A DNA stretch of 38,470 bases from Acidobacteriota bacterium (GTDB lineage Bacteria; Acidobacteriota; Terriglobia; Terriglobales; Acidobacteriaceae), in the NCBI GenBank assembly GCA_021779935.1, contig JAJXZT010000061.1, positions 82,501 to 120,970 of the forward strand. The letters run 5' to 3'. Made by a program: the position numbers and the translations under genes. Under the pieces are notes generated by a model, which was not told where the DNA came from, made no database searches, and worked only from the letters and a program-made list of their open reading frames with translations. This document shows, one piece after another, positions 21,240 to 29,963 of the stretch (positions are counted from its first letter, which is position 1; each line of letters opens with the position of its first letter).

Positions 21240-22091
21240 TTACGAATTGGCCGGCAGCAGCAGGTTGTCGATCAAGCGCGTATTGCCTACCCAGGCAGCA
21301 ACGGCGACCAGTGCGGCTTGACTGACATCCGAGACTGGATCGAGCGTGTCGGGATTCACGATTGCAAAATAATCAAGGCGCACTCCGGGTTCGTTGGCAA
21401 TAACCTCGGCGGCGGTTGCGATCACCTTCGACGCATCGCGTTCGCCGCGTGACACCAGATCCCTCACGCAACTCAGCGTGCGATAAAGCACGAGCGCATG
21501 CCGCCTCTCCTCCGGCGAGAGATAGCGATTGCGTGACGACATCGCCAAACCGTCCGCTTCGCGGACGATGGGACAGACGACGATTTCCACGTCCATGTTG
21601 AGGTCGCTTACCATTTTGCGCAGCACCGCAACCTGCGCCGCGTCCTTCTGCCCGAAGAACGCTCGGTCGGGATGGACGATCTCGAACAACTTGGCAACCA
21701 CTGTGGACACTCCCCGAAAGTGTCCGGGGCGCGATTTTCCATCCAGTTTCTCGCTCAGACCTTCGACGTACACCGTTGTGCATGCGCCTGTCGGGTACAT
21801 CTCTTCGGTTCCCGGCGCGAAAAGAAGTTCGACGCCTTCGGCCACAAGTTTGCGGCAATCCTCGTCGAACGTCCGCGGATAACGGGAAAAATCTTCCGCC
21901 GGCCCAAACTGTAGAGGATTTACGAATATCGATACGGCCACCGTGTCGCACTGCGATCGCGCGATCCGCACGAGCGACAGGTGGCCTTCGTGGAGCGCTC
22001 CCATAGTGGGCACAAAGCCCAGGGTCCGGCCTTCACGCCGCACTTCGCGGCACGCGGCCTGTATCTGCCGGGAAGTTTCGAAAAATTGCAT
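21240..22091 (-). CDS. panC: Pantothenate synthetase (pantoate-beta-alanine ligase)
   Basis: A 283-residue cytoplasmic enzyme that joins pantoate and beta-alanine with ATP, the last step of vitamin B5 synthesis. The nucleotidyltransferase HIGH-type motif is in VPTMGALHEGHLSLVR (27-42). Further signatures are VSIFVNPLQFGPAEDFSRYPR, the pantoate site GHFRGVSTVVAKLFEIVHPD, FGQKDAAQ and the KMSKS-like AMSSRNRYLSPEER. Length matches the family (about 280). It is third in a minus-strand unit after panB and an unknown gene, with only 10 bases separating it from that gene, so it is probably co-transcribed. Confidence 0.96.
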   Translation of the reverse strand: MQFFETSRQIQAACREVRREGRTLGFVPTMGALHEGHLSLVRIARSQCDTVAVSIFVNPLQFGPAEDFSRYPRTFDEDCRKLVAEGVELLFAPGTEEMYPTGACTTVYVEGLSEKLDGKSRPGHFRGVSTVVAKLFEIVHPDRAFFGQKDAAQVAVLRKMVSDLNMDVEIVVCPIVREADGLAMSSRNRYLSPEERRHALVLYRTLSCVRDLVSRGERDASKVIATAAEVIANEPGVRLDYFAIVNPDTLDPVSDVSQAALVAVAAWVGNTRLIDNLLLPANS

Positions 22092-22101
22092 GACGTTAAA
22101 G

Positions 22102-22767
22102 TTAGAAATGTGCCGGAGCAGGAGGCGGCTTCACGGGTGTGGGAGCCGGCTTCCAGCTCTCCAGTACGTGCCGGAAAATCGGGTCCATGCGATCGAATGC
22201 CTCCGGCGAGCAACGGAGCGCCACCGCGTAAACCAGTTCGTCTGAATTCAGGAACGCAACTTCTTCGATCCATTCCGTGGATGTCCGGGTGTCATGAAGG
22301 CGCACTTTGACGACCTCAGCCTGCATGTCGGCAATCAGTTCGTTGGTGCGACGTTCGGTTTCCGCCGTCACTCCCTTGGCAGGCGCGCCCAACACGGAAT
22401 CAATCAGCGTATCGAGATCGGGTTCGTCCTTGCCCGGAGGAGGTTCCGGTAAATCGATGGCAGCAGCCGTGATCTGGCTCCAGTCATCCTTCGGGGCATT
22501 TGGCTCGGGTTCGGCGACCACAAACCCCGCACCGTCGAAAATCTCTCCGAGCAATTCCCAATGTGCGGGAACGTCGATGCAGAAATCACCCACGTTGGAG
22601 CAGTGGCTGCGCCATGCAATCTGCGCTGGTTTAGGTGCGCGCTCAACCGCCTTCGGTCGAGATGCCTCCGGCTTGGCCGCAATACGCGGCTTGGTCTGCG
22701 CCAACATTATTCCGCCGAGCAAAAGCCCGGTGGCAAACAGCATCAGAGATCTTCCGCCAGGGGTCAT
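22102..22767 (-). CDS. Unknown membrane-anchored protein within pan operon
   Basis: About 221 residues from the ATG at 22767, which shares its A with the panB stop (TGATG overlap), implying translational coupling. An N-terminal hydrophobic segment (SLMLFATGLLLGGIMLAQ) is a signal peptide or anchor, followed by a Lys/Pro/Ala-rich linker (about 25-50). The globular part has two cysteines close together (HCSNVGDFCIDVPAHWELLGE), a short DUF-like domain resembling PsbP/DcrB-type lipid or stress proteins, and strands such as AEVVKVRLHDTRTSTEWIEEVAFL. It ends in a Pro-rich tail. The resemblance to the DcrB/PsbP fold is only a guess from the FCIDVPAHWE opening. Nothing links it by function to pantothenate synthesis except its place between panB and panC. 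Confidence 0.75.
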   Translation of the reverse strand: MTPGGRSLMLFATGLLLGGIMLAQTKPRIAAKPEASRPKAVERAPKPAQIAWRSHCSNVGDFCIDVPAHWELLGEIFDGAGFVVAEPEPNAPKDDWSQITAAAIDLPEPPPGKDEPDLDTLIDSVLGAPAKGVTAETERRTNELIADMQAEVVKVRLHDTRTSTEWIEEVAFLNSDELVYAVALRCSPEAFDRMDPIFRHVLESWKPAPTPVKPPPAPAHF

Positions 22768-23654
22768 CACTTTTGTATGGAGCGTTTGCGCTCGACGATT
22801 GCCGCAAGCGACGTAAACATCTCCTTGGAAAGATGGTAACACTCCGCGTCGTCGGGATAGGCACGCGTCTTCACATCGTCGCGGTACGTTTTCACCGAAT
22901 TGGCAATCACCTGTCCAACGTCCGCGTAGCGGCGAACAAATTTTGCCGGCGGCTGGAAGGTCATGCCAAGCAGGTCATGGATCACCAGTATCTGCCCATC
23001 ACAGTCAGGGCCAGCGCCAATGCCGATGGTCGGAGTCTCAACCGCTTCGGTGATCATCGAGGCCACTTCACGGGGAATTCCTTCCAGCACCAGCAGGCAA
23101 ACACCGGCACGGTCGAGCACCGTGGCATCGCGCATTAGTTGTTCAATCGCCGAGAGCGTCTTGCCCTGCACCTTGTAGCCGCCCATCATGTTCAGCGATT
23201 GCGGTGTCAGGCCGATGTGCCCGACGACGGGAATTTCGGCGTCCATCAGGCGATGTACTACTTCCAGCCGCTTTTCGCCGCCCTCGATTTTGACCGCCTC
23301 GGCGCCGCCCTCCTTTACGAAGCGCGCAGCGTTGTTAAGCGCATCGCGCACATCCACGTGGTAGCTGGCATAAGGCATGTCGACGACGAGGAATGCATTC
23401 CTGACCGCTCGGCGGACAGCCTTGGCGTGATGCAGCATCTCATCGACGGTCACTGGAATGGTGCTGTCGTAACCGAGCATGGTTTGGGCGAGCGAGTCAC
23501 CTACGAGGATGACGTCGATGCCGGCTTCATCCACGAGGCGCGCAGTGGCGTAGTCGTAGGCGGTGAGACAGGTGATGGGTTCGTGTTTAAGTTTTTTCTC
23601 GGAAAGAGTGTTGACGGTGATCTTCGAGCGGAAATCGCCGGTGGTGATACTCAC
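22767..23654 (-). CDS. panB: 3-methyl-2-oxobutanoate hydroxymethyltransferase
   Basis: About 295 residues from the GTG at 23654, which has a strong GGAGG five bases upstream; the frame is open to 23762 but that extension is Ser/Pro-rich and unlike the family. PanB makes ketopantoate from alpha-ketoisovalerate and methylene-tetrahydrofolate, the first committed step of pantothenate synthesis. Signatures: ITCLTAYDYATARLVDEAG, VGDSLAQTMLGYDSTIPVTV with the metal-binding Asp in GDS, the long helix motif DEMLHHAKAVRRAV, KIEGGEK, VVGHIGLTPQSLNMMGGYKVQG and the catalytic Glu region VLEGIPREVA. Length is slightly over the usual 265-280. Its stop overlaps the next gene start. It leads the panB - unknown - panC unit. 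Confidence 0.95.
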   Translation of the reverse strand: MSITTGDFRSKITVNTLSEKKLKHEPITCLTAYDYATARLVDEAGIDVILVGDSLAQTMLGYDSTIPVTVDEMLHHAKAVRRAVRNAFLVVDMPYASYHVDVRDALNNAARFVKEGGAEAVKIEGGEKRLEVVHRLMDAEIPVVGHIGLTPQSLNMMGGYKVQGKTLSAIEQLMRDATVLDRAGVCLLVLEGIPREVASMITEAVETPTIGIGAGPDCDGQILVIHDLLGMTFQPPAKFVRRYADVGQVIANSVKTYRDDVKTRAYPDDAECYHLSKEMFTSLAAIVERKRSIQK

Positions 23655-23878
23655 GGATCCTCCAGTGCGGCTCCGGCTCGCGGATACCGCCTGAGTGCCC
23701 GGCAAAGTTGAACTTTGCGGGGACCCTGAACACATCCCGATGGGTTTCGGGACATCGGCCAATTGCTAGGATGCAGCCCGAGGTATTGTAGACGCAATTC
23801 CGAGAGGTTTCGAGTTTCTAGTTTCCCGTTTCAAGAAGGGAAGTTCTTATTGGAAACCAGTCACTCGCAACTTGCTAT

Positions 23879-24544
23879 TTATGCGCTGGCGGCCTCGTCC
23901 TTCCCCAGCGGGAGGAAGTACTGTGTTCCCTTGACCGGCTCGCTGATGCGGCGCACAAGTTGTTGCAGTTCCTGGCCGCTTTCGACGAAATCGATCTCCG
24001 AGGTGTTCACCACCAGCAGGTCGCTTGACGTGTAGTGAAAAAAGAAGTGCTCGTAAGCCTTCACCACTTCTTCCATATAGTCGTCACTGATGGCGCGCTC
24101 CGAGGGTGCATTCTTGCGACGAAGCCGCTTGCGCAGCACGTCGGTCGAGGCTTGCAGATAGATCACCAGGTCCGGCACCGGCAGCGAGGCGCGGAACATC
24201 CGGTAATAGCGGTCATAGACCGTCAGTTCGGCGTCGCTCAGGTTGAGGTTGGCGAAGAGTTTGTCCTTCTCGAAGATGTAGTCGGTGACGATGACCTTGC
24301 GCGAGTTCGGGCCGACTTCCAGCGGACGCAATTGCTCGTAACGTTCTACAAGGAAAGCCATTTGCGCCTGGAACGCCGCCCCCGCTTCGCCTTCATAAAA
24401 GGCATTCAGGAATGGATTGTCTTCCGGTTCGTGGACGAGTTGGCCGTGGAGCTGGTCGGCAATGGCGCGGGCCAGCGTACTTTTCCCGACCCTGATCGGG
24501 CCTTCAACTGCGATATAGCGGGGTGGTTCGAAGAAATTCGCCAT
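23879..24544 (-). CDS. Deoxynucleoside kinase
   Basis: About 221 residues from the ATG at 24544 (MANFFEPPRYIAVEG); the frame extends to 24646 but the added 34 residues are unlike the family. The enzyme phosphorylates deoxynucleosides (dAK/dGK-type) in salvage. The P-loop is GPIRVGKST (15-23). Other signatures are VHEPEDNPFLNAFY, the substrate region TDYIFEKDKLFA, YDRYYRMFRASLPVPDLVIYLQA (in parts) and the LID arginines in LRKRLRRKNAPSER. A gene of this type next to panB/panC is a common bacterial arrangement. The gap to panB is about 225 bases, so it may be co-transcribed with the pan genes or have its own promoter. Its preferred nucleoside cannot be told from sequence. Confidence 0.9.
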   Translation of the reverse strand: MANFFEPPRYIAVEGPIRVGKSTLARAIADQLHGQLVHEPEDNPFLNAFYEGEAGAAFQAQMAFLVERYEQLRPLEVGPNSRKVIVTDYIFEKDKLFANLNLSDAELTVYDRYYRMFRASLPVPDLVIYLQASTDVLRKRLRRKNAPSERAISDDYMEEVVKAYEHFFFHYTSSDLLVVNTSEIDFVESGQELQQLVRRISEPVKGTQYFLPLGKDEAASA

Positions 24545-24779
24545 GAGATCAATGGATGAGTCTGGGGCAGCATAGCGCGACTGAGCGGCGAGGGCAATTG
24601 TGCGATGAGTAAACGTTTGAAATTTGTCCCAGGTTGCTGATCGCAAATGGCAAGGCGGAAAATTGTCCGGATGTGACTACTTTCCCCTTCTCTCCGAGTT
24701 CCGAGGCGAGTACATTCACTCATCACAATCCAGAAGCGGGCCCTCCAATCAAAATCCGTTGAGAGTGAAGGGAGATGCC

Positions 24780-25205
24780 ATGAACGGACGAAACATCGGC
24801 GCAATCGTGGCTGCTGCGTTTGTACACTTTATCTTCGGTGGTGTGTGGTTCACCGTTCTGATGAATCCATGGCTGGCCGCGATCGGCAAGACGCAGGAAC
24901 AATTGATGGCCGAGGCCTCGCCCCGCATTGCCTACCTCGTGGGGTTCATTTGCAACCTGTTGATCGGCTACGCAATCTTTCGCGTGCTGACGTGGCGGGG
25001 CAACATCACTGCTGTCAATGGTGCAATGGTCGGGCTTCTTCTGGGCCTGCTCGTTGCCGGTGCCGCATTTGTGACGGAATTGGTCTTCGAGGCCGCGTCC
25101 ATCAAGTCGATGGCGATCATCGCCGGATACCCGATTATTGGACTGATCCTGATGGGGCTGGTAATCGGCGCAATTGCCAAGACCGAGGCGAAGACCGCTG
25201 CGTGA
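24780..25205 (+). CDS. DUF1761 family membrane protein
   Basis: A 141-residue integral membrane protein. The start at 24780 is set by GGAG five bases upstream (GGGAGATGCC-ATG); the open frame extends back to 24624 without a site. Four hydrophobic segments are seen: IGAIVAAAFVHFIFGGVWFTVLM, YLVGFICNLLIGYAIFRVL, GAMVGLLLGLLVAGAAFVTELVF and SMAIIAGYPIIGLILMGLVIGAI. The pattern, including FxxGxxWF in the first helix, matches DUF1761. Function is unknown. It is followed after nine bases by the polysaccharide deacetylase start codon region, so the two are likely co-transcribed. Confidence 0.82.
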   Translation: MNGRNIGAIVAAAFVHFIFGGVWFTVLMNPWLAAIGKTQEQLMAEASPRIAYLVGFICNLLIGYAIFRVLTWRGNITAVNGAMVGLLLGLLVAGAAFVTELVFEAASIKSMAIIAGYPIIGLILMGLVIGAIAKTEAKTAA

Positions 25206-25220
25206 ATTAAAATCTTGAAC

Positions 25221-25925
25221 ATGATCGGAACGCTTGCAGGGATCGGCGCGGTTGCCGCCGGAGCCAGTTTCGTGGGACTGCACACGATGGTTCCGTGGTC
25301 GCAGCTCTATGGGGCGAACTTCAATGGCGAGGCGCCGCCGTCGCGGCGGTTGGCGCTCACCTACGACGATGGCCCCAACGATCCACACACGCTCCATCTG
25401 CTCGACGTGCTGGCGCGTCACAATGTGAAGGCAACATTCTTCATGGTTGGTCAGTTTGTGCGCCAGCGACCGCAAATCGCGCGCGCTGTGGCGGAGGCCG
25501 GACACGCCATCGGCAACCACACTTACACGCATCCCAACCTGATCTTCGTCTCCAGATCCAACCTTCGCCGCCAGTTGGAAGACACCACCAAGGCAATTGA
25601 GGACGCCACCGGGCAGACGCCGAAGTTGTTTCGCCCTCCCTTCGGAGGCCGCCGGCCGGGGACATTCGCCATCGCTCGCGAACACGGCATGACGCCCGTA
25701 ATGTGGCGGGTTACGTGCTTTGACTGGAGCGCCAAGTCGAACGAAACAATCGAACGGCACGCCAACCGGCAGATCAAGGGAGGCGACGTTATTCTTCTCC
25801 ATGATGGCGGACACCTCGCCATCGGAGCCGACCGTTCGCATACGGTGAAGGCGACGGACAATCTGATCGCAAAGTACAAACAATCAGGCTACGAGTTCGT
25901 CAGTGTGCCGGCGATGATGGGATAG
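25221..25925 (+). CDS. Polysaccharide deacetylase (NodB domain)
   Basis: A 234-residue carbohydrate esterase of family 4. An N-terminal hydrophobic segment (about 2-20) is a signal anchor, so it probably works at the cell surface. The NodB motifs are complete: MT1 TYDDGP (47-52, catalytic base and metal Asp), MT2 NHTYTHPNL (His pair), MT3 RPPFGGRRP, MT4 around TCFDWSAKS, and MT5 ILLHDGG. Members remove N-acetyl groups from peptidoglycan, chitin or exopolysaccharide; the substrate here is not defined. Length is usual for single-domain members. An in-frame TTG at 25215 exists, but the ATG at 25221 is preferred. It follows the DUF1761 gene closely and precedes purL by about 50 bases. Confidence 0.9.
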   Translation: MIGTLAGIGAVAAGASFVGLHTMVPWSQLYGANFNGEAPPSRRLALTYDDGPNDPHTLHLLDVLARHNVKATFFMVGQFVRQRPQIARAVAEAGHAIGNHTYTHPNLIFVSRSNLRRQLEDTTKAIEDATGQTPKLFRPPFGGRRPGTFAIAREHGMTPVMWRVTCFDWSAKSNETIERHANRQIKGGDVILLHDGGHLAIGADRSHTVKATDNLIAKYKQSGYEFVSVPAMMG

Positions 25926-25973
25926 CACCTTTCCCCTACCCTCCTCCGCATGAGAAAATAAGATTTACCTTTT

Positions 25974-28292
25974 ATGACTTCCCCTGAGAATGCTGCCATC
26001 ACTGCCGAGGTCATCCGCGACCACGGTCTGACGCAGGACGAGTACCAGCGCATCCTGAAGTGGCTCGGACGCACGCCGACCTTGACCGAGCTTGGCATCT
26101 TCAGCGTGATGTGGAGCGAGCATTGCTCGTACAAGTCTTCGCGCGTCCACCTCAAGCGGCTGCCCACGCGCAGCAAGCTCGTCGTGCAGGGACCGGGCGA
26201 AAACGCCGGCATCATCGACATTGGCGATGGCTGGACCTGCGCCTTCAAGATTGAAAGCCATAATCACCCATCGTTCATCGAGCCCTTCCAGGGCGCGACT
26301 ACCGGCGTCGGCGGTATTCTGCGCGACATCTTCACCATGGGCGCTCGGCCCGTGGCCGTGATGGATTCGCTGCGCTTTGGACCGGTAACGAAAGAACCGG
26401 GCGACTCCGGGCGCTGGCAGACCGACCAGGCAACGATCCACAAGAACCACTCGATTGTCGATGGCGTGGTGGGCGGCGTCGCGTCCTATGGCAACTGCTT
26501 CGGCGTGCCCAACCTCGGCGGCGAAACCAAATTCGAGCCGTGCTACAACGGCAATCCCCTGGTGAACGCCTTCGCCCTCGGCCTGGTGAAGCGCGAGAAG
26601 ATCTTCTACGCCAAGGCCGCTGGTGCGGGAAATCCCGTCATTTACGTTGGCTCCAAGACCGGGCGCGACGGCATTCACGGCGCCACCATGGCCAGCGAAG
26701 AGTTCAGCGAAGGCAGCGAGGCGAAGCGTCCAAACGTGCAGGTGGGCGACCCCTTCATGGAGAAACTGCTGCTCGAGGCCTGCGTCGAGGCAATGGAGAC
26801 CGGCGCGGTCATCGGCATTCAGGACATGGGTGCCGCCGGGCTCACCTGCTCCACCTGCGAGATGGGTGGACGCGGTGCTGTCGGGCTGGAAATCGAACTC
26901 GACAAAGTACCTCAGCGCGAAACCGGCATGACGCCTTACGAGATCATGTTGAGCGAATCGCAGGAACGCATGTTGCTGGTGGCCGAAAAGGGTCGCGAGG
27001 AAGAAGTGTTCGCGGTCTTCCGTAAGTGGGGTCTTGATGCGGTCGAGATCGGGCAGGTCATCCCGGAAAACAAGATGCGCGTGCGCGAGCACGGCAACGT
27101 CGTCGCGGAGATTCCCAACGAAGCGCTCACTGACGATGCGCCGCTCTACCACCGTCCGGTGGAACCGTGGGTTTCACCGGTGGCGAAGGAAGTGCCGGAT
27201 GGGATCAAGTTCGGCACGAAAAAGGATCTGACAGGCGAGTTTCATGCGCTGCTCGCCAGCCCTAATATCTGTTCCAAGCGCTGGGTCTACGAACAATACG
27301 ACTCGATGGTGCAGACCAATACGATGCAGGGACCGGGTGGAGAAGCCGGCGTCATTCGCATCAAGGGCTCGCAGCGCGGACTGGCCATGGCGCTCGACGG
27401 CAACGGCCGCTGGTGCTACCTGGAACCAAAACTCGGAGCGATGCATGCAGTCGCCGAGGCGGCTCGCAACGTGGCCTGCACTGGCGCCCGACCGGTCGCG
27501 GCCACCAATTGCCTCAACTTCGGCAACCCGGAAAAACCGCCGATCATGGGCCAGTTCTCGGCCGTCATCGACGGACTGACAGAAGCCTGCATCGCGCTCG
27601 AAACGCCGATCACCGGCGGCAACGTCAGCTTTTACAACGAGACACTCGGTGAAGGTATCTATCCGACGCCGGTCCTTGGCATCGTCGGCCTCCTCGACGA
27701 CACCAGCAAGGCCGTCGGCTCGCACTTCAAAGCGCCGGGCAAGGCAATTGTCCTGCTGAACGAAAATCGCAAAAAGCACATTGACGAGGCGCAGGTGGAG
27801 TTCGGCTCGTCGGAATATGCACTGCATATTCTGGGCGCAATGTGGGGAGCCCCGCCGAAGTTGTCGCTGGGTGCGGAAAAAGTTCTCCATCAGGCGTTGC
27901 GGCAATTGGCCGCCGAAGAGCTTGTCGAGTCCGCCAAGGATTGCTCGGACGGCGGCATCGCTGCGGCGCTCGCCGAGAAGGGTTTTGCGCATAATATTGG
28001 CGTGGACGTGGACTTCGCCAGCTCTGGGCTACCCCTGGAGTGTGTACTTTTTGGCGAAAATCCCACCAGAGTGCTGGTTTCGTGCGACGCGGGACACGTT
28101 TCTCGAATCCAACAAGTAGCGACAAATTTTGGTCTCGCGGCGCGGCAAATCGGAACTACAATCCCCGGCAACTTCCAGGTGCGCGTGGATGGCAACCCGG
28201 CGCTTCGCGCGGAGGTGTCCGCTTTGAAGGAAAGTTGGGCAACCGCACTGGACCGGGCATTGCATAGCGATGTCAAGGCGGCAGCGGTATAG
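25974..28292 (+). CDS. purL: Phosphoribosylformylglycinamidine synthase subunit PurL
   Basis: A 772-residue small-type PurL that converts FGAR, ATP and ammonia into FGAM in step four of purine synthesis. In organisms with small PurL, PurS and PurQ supply the rest of the complex. Signatures: [17 protein letters not shown] (near 40-56), [12 protein letters not shown] (about 74-85), the catalytic-loop [23 protein letters not shown] (in parts, about 91-113), and ATP-site segments such as [12 protein letters not shown] and [14 protein letters not shown]. The second AIRS-like half has [29 protein letters not shown] and [10 protein letters not shown]. Length matches small PurL (about 740-780). No purS or purQ is in the window. 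It is followed by purF after 42 bases on the same strand. Confidence 0.96.
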   Translation: MTSPENAAITAEVIRDHGLTQDEYQRILKWLGRTPTLTELGIFSVMWSEHCSYKSSRVHLKRLPTRSKLVVQGPGENAGIIDIGDGWTCAFKIESHNHPSFIEPFQGATTGVGGILRDIFTMGARPVAVMDSLRFGPVTKEPGDSGRWQTDQATIHKNHSIVDGVVGGVASYGNCFGVPNLGGETKFEPCYNGNPLVNAFALGLVKREKIFYAKAAGAGNPVIYVGSKTGRDGIHGATMASEEFSEGSEAKRPNVQVGDPFMEKLLLEACVEAMETGAVIGIQDMGAAGLTCSTCEMGGRGAVGLEIELDKVPQRETGMTPYEIMLSESQERMLLVAEKGREEEVFAVFRKWGLDAVEIGQVIPENKMRVREHGNVVAEIPNEALTDDAPLYHRPVEPWVSPVAKEVPDGIKFGTKKDLTGEFHALLASPNICSKRWVYEQYDSMVQTNTMQGPGGEAGVIRIKGSQRGLAMALDGNGRWCYLEPKLGAMHAVAEAARNVACTGARPVAATNCLNFGNPEKPPIMGQFSAVIDGLTEACIALETPITGGNVSFYNETLGEGIYPTPVLGIVGLLDDTSKAVGSHFKAPGKAIVLLNENRKKHIDEAQVEFGSSEYALHILGAMWGAPPKLSLGAEKVLHQALRQLAAEELVESAKDCSDGGIAAALAEKGFAHNIGVDVDFASSGLPLECVLFGENPTRVLVSCDAGHVSRIQQVATNFGLAARQIGTTIPGNFQVRVDGNPALRAEVSALKESWATALDRALHSDVKAAAV

Positions 28293-28334
28293 CGGCACGT
28301 GAATCAGGGTCCGGCAGGAAAAAGGTGAGCGAAG

Positions 28335-29783
28335 ATGTCCAGCAGTAGCGATCGTTCGGGGTTAGACAAGTTCAAGGACGAATGCGGCGTCGTCGCCGTC
28401 TATGGCCATTCCGAGGCGGCGAAGCTGTGCTACCTCGGACTGCACGCTCTGCAACATCGCGGGCAGGAGTCTGCCGGAATCGCATCGTCCGACGGCCGCA
28501 TGGTGCACATCTTTCGCGCCATGGGCCTGGTCGCTGACATCTTCAACGAAAACTCGCTGAGCCGTCTGCCCGGTTCACTCGCCATCGGACACACGCGCTA
28601 CTCCACCGCCGGTGATTCCGCGCTGCTCAATGTGCAGCCGATCATGGTGGATTGCAACAAGGGCCGAATCGCCGTAGCGCACAACGGAAACATTGTGAAC
28701 GCGGCCGACATGCGCCACCGCTTCGAGGCCCAGGGCTCCATCTTCCAGACGAACAGCGACACGGAGATCATCCTTCACCTCATCGCACAGTCGCGCGAGC
28801 AGACCATCGATGGGGCAATGGCCGACGCGTTGCGCAGGATTGAAGGCGCGTTTTCGCTGGTGATGGCGACGGTGGACCACATCTTCGCCGCGCGCGATCC
28901 GCGGGGCTTCCGCCCGCTTGCCATGGGACGCATTCCTGCCGCTGATGGCCGCCCTGAATCGGTAGTTTTCGCCTCGGAGACTTGCGCCTTCGACCTGATT
29001 GGCGCCGAGTACATCCGCGACGTCAGGCCCGGTGAACTCATAGTTGTTGGACCCGAGGGTGTGCATTCGCGTTTCTATACGCACACTCTTCCGCAGTCGA
29101 ATTGCATCTTTGAGCATGTTTACTTTTCGCGCCCGGATAGCCTTGTCTTCGGACGCTCCGTGCAGCAAAGCCGTGAAGCCATGGGCCGGCAGTTGGCCCG
29201 CGAAGCCCCCGTGGATGCGGATATCGTGGTACCCGTGCCTGACTCGGGCGTGACCGCAGCGGTTGGCTTTTCGCTGGAGAGCGGCATTCCGCTGCAGTTC
29301 GGGCTGATCCGCAATCACTACGTCGGCCGCACGTTTATTGAGCCCGAACAGCGGGTTCGCGATTTCGGCGTCAAGCTGAAGTTGAATCCGGTGCGACACC
29401 TGCTGCAAGGCAAAAAAGTAATCCTGGTGGATGACTCGATCGTTCGCGGAACTACCAGTAAGAAAATTGTGCGCATGATTCACGATGCCGGGGCGAAAGA
29501 AATACACATGCGTATTTCTTGCCCACCGACGACTTCCCCGTGCTTCTACGGAGTAGACACGCCTGAACGTCGCCACCTGATTGCGGCGGTAAAGACGATT
29601 GACGAAATTCGCGATTTCATCGGCGCCGAGTCGCTGTCGTATCTCTCACTGGAAGGCTTGCGCAAAGCATGTGGCGAGCAACCGGAGAGTCCCAGTTTTT
29701 GCACTTCTTGCTACACCGGCCATTACCCGACACCTTACGTCGACCTGCAACAGATCAAGCCGGCGGAAGTTGTGGTGAAGTAA
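28335..29783 (+). CDS. purF: Amidophosphoribosyltransferase
   Basis: A 482-residue enzyme that makes phosphoribosylamine from PRPP and glutamine, the first step of purine synthesis. A short propeptide (16 residues) precedes Cys17, the catalytic N-terminal nucleophile exposed by self-cleavage (KDE-CGVVAVYGHSEAA). The glutaminase domain has GLHALQHRGQESAGI, IGHTRYSTAG and NGNIVNA. The PRPP-binding loop is VILVDDSIVRGTT (about 362-374). Cysteines placed for a 4Fe-4S cluster, as in the B. subtilis type, are in SNCIFEHVYF (about 256), SCPPTTSPC (about 395) and SFCTSCYTG (about 455-458). It is adjacent to purL and probably co-transcribed with it. Confidence 0.96.
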   Translation: MSSSSDRSGLDKFKDECGVVAVYGHSEAAKLCYLGLHALQHRGQESAGIASSDGRMVHIFRAMGLVADIFNENSLSRLPGSLAIGHTRYSTAGDSALLNVQPIMVDCNKGRIAVAHNGNIVNAADMRHRFEAQGSIFQTNSDTEIILHLIAQSREQTIDGAMADALRRIEGAFSLVMATVDHIFAARDPRGFRPLAMGRIPAADGRPESVVFASETCAFDLIGAEYIRDVRPGELIVVGPEGVHSRFYTHTLPQSNCIFEHVYFSRPDSLVFGRSVQQSREAMGRQLAREAPVDADIVVPVPDSGVTAAVGFSLESGIPLQFGLIRNHYVGRTFIEPEQRVRDFGVKLKLNPVRHLLQGKKVILVDDSIVRGTTSKKIVRMIHDAGAKEIHMRISCPPTTSPCFYGVDTPERRHLIAAVKTIDEIRDFIGAESLSYLSLEGLRKACGEQPESPSFCTSCYTGHYPTPYVDLQQIKPAEVVVK

Positions 29784-29791
29784 CAAGCTCA

Positions 29792-29844
29792 CCGGAGAGG
29801 TTCCGCGAAGCCGGCTATTGGCGGAACTTTTGTGGCCTCTCCGG
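29792..29844 (+). repeat. Two-tier hairpin after purF
   Basis: CCGGAGAGG (29792-29800) pairs with CCTCTCCGG (29836-29844), and TTCCGC (29801-29806) with GCGGAA (29821-29826). This leaves a 14-nt loop and a 9-nt bulge on the 3' side. It begins eight bases after the purF stop. No U-tract follows, so it is either a weak terminator, an RNA-stability element or a repeat. Confidence 0.5.
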
Positions 29845-29963
29845 GTTCGGCTCCAATAGGCCCTGCCCAGGCGTTCGCGCCCATGTCGCCTTCAGGCAGT
29901 AAAATAGAGATGATTCCCCCGGAGGCGGCTCCGCATCAAACATATTCAGAACGGCTGGCATCC

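Noticed and set aside
24723-25883. 386-codon minus-strand frame opposite DUF1761 and deacetylase genes
   Set aside because: It covers two real genes whose motifs are complete on the plus strand, and it has no recognisable domain.
25965-27152. 395-codon minus-strand frame opposite purL
   Set aside because: It is antisense to a highly conserved PurL. The product looks like a translated reverse complement (His/Ala/Arg-rich) and has no motif.
28575-29576. 333-codon minus-strand frame opposite purF
   Set aside because: It is antisense to a conserved purine gene and has no domain or ribosome site.
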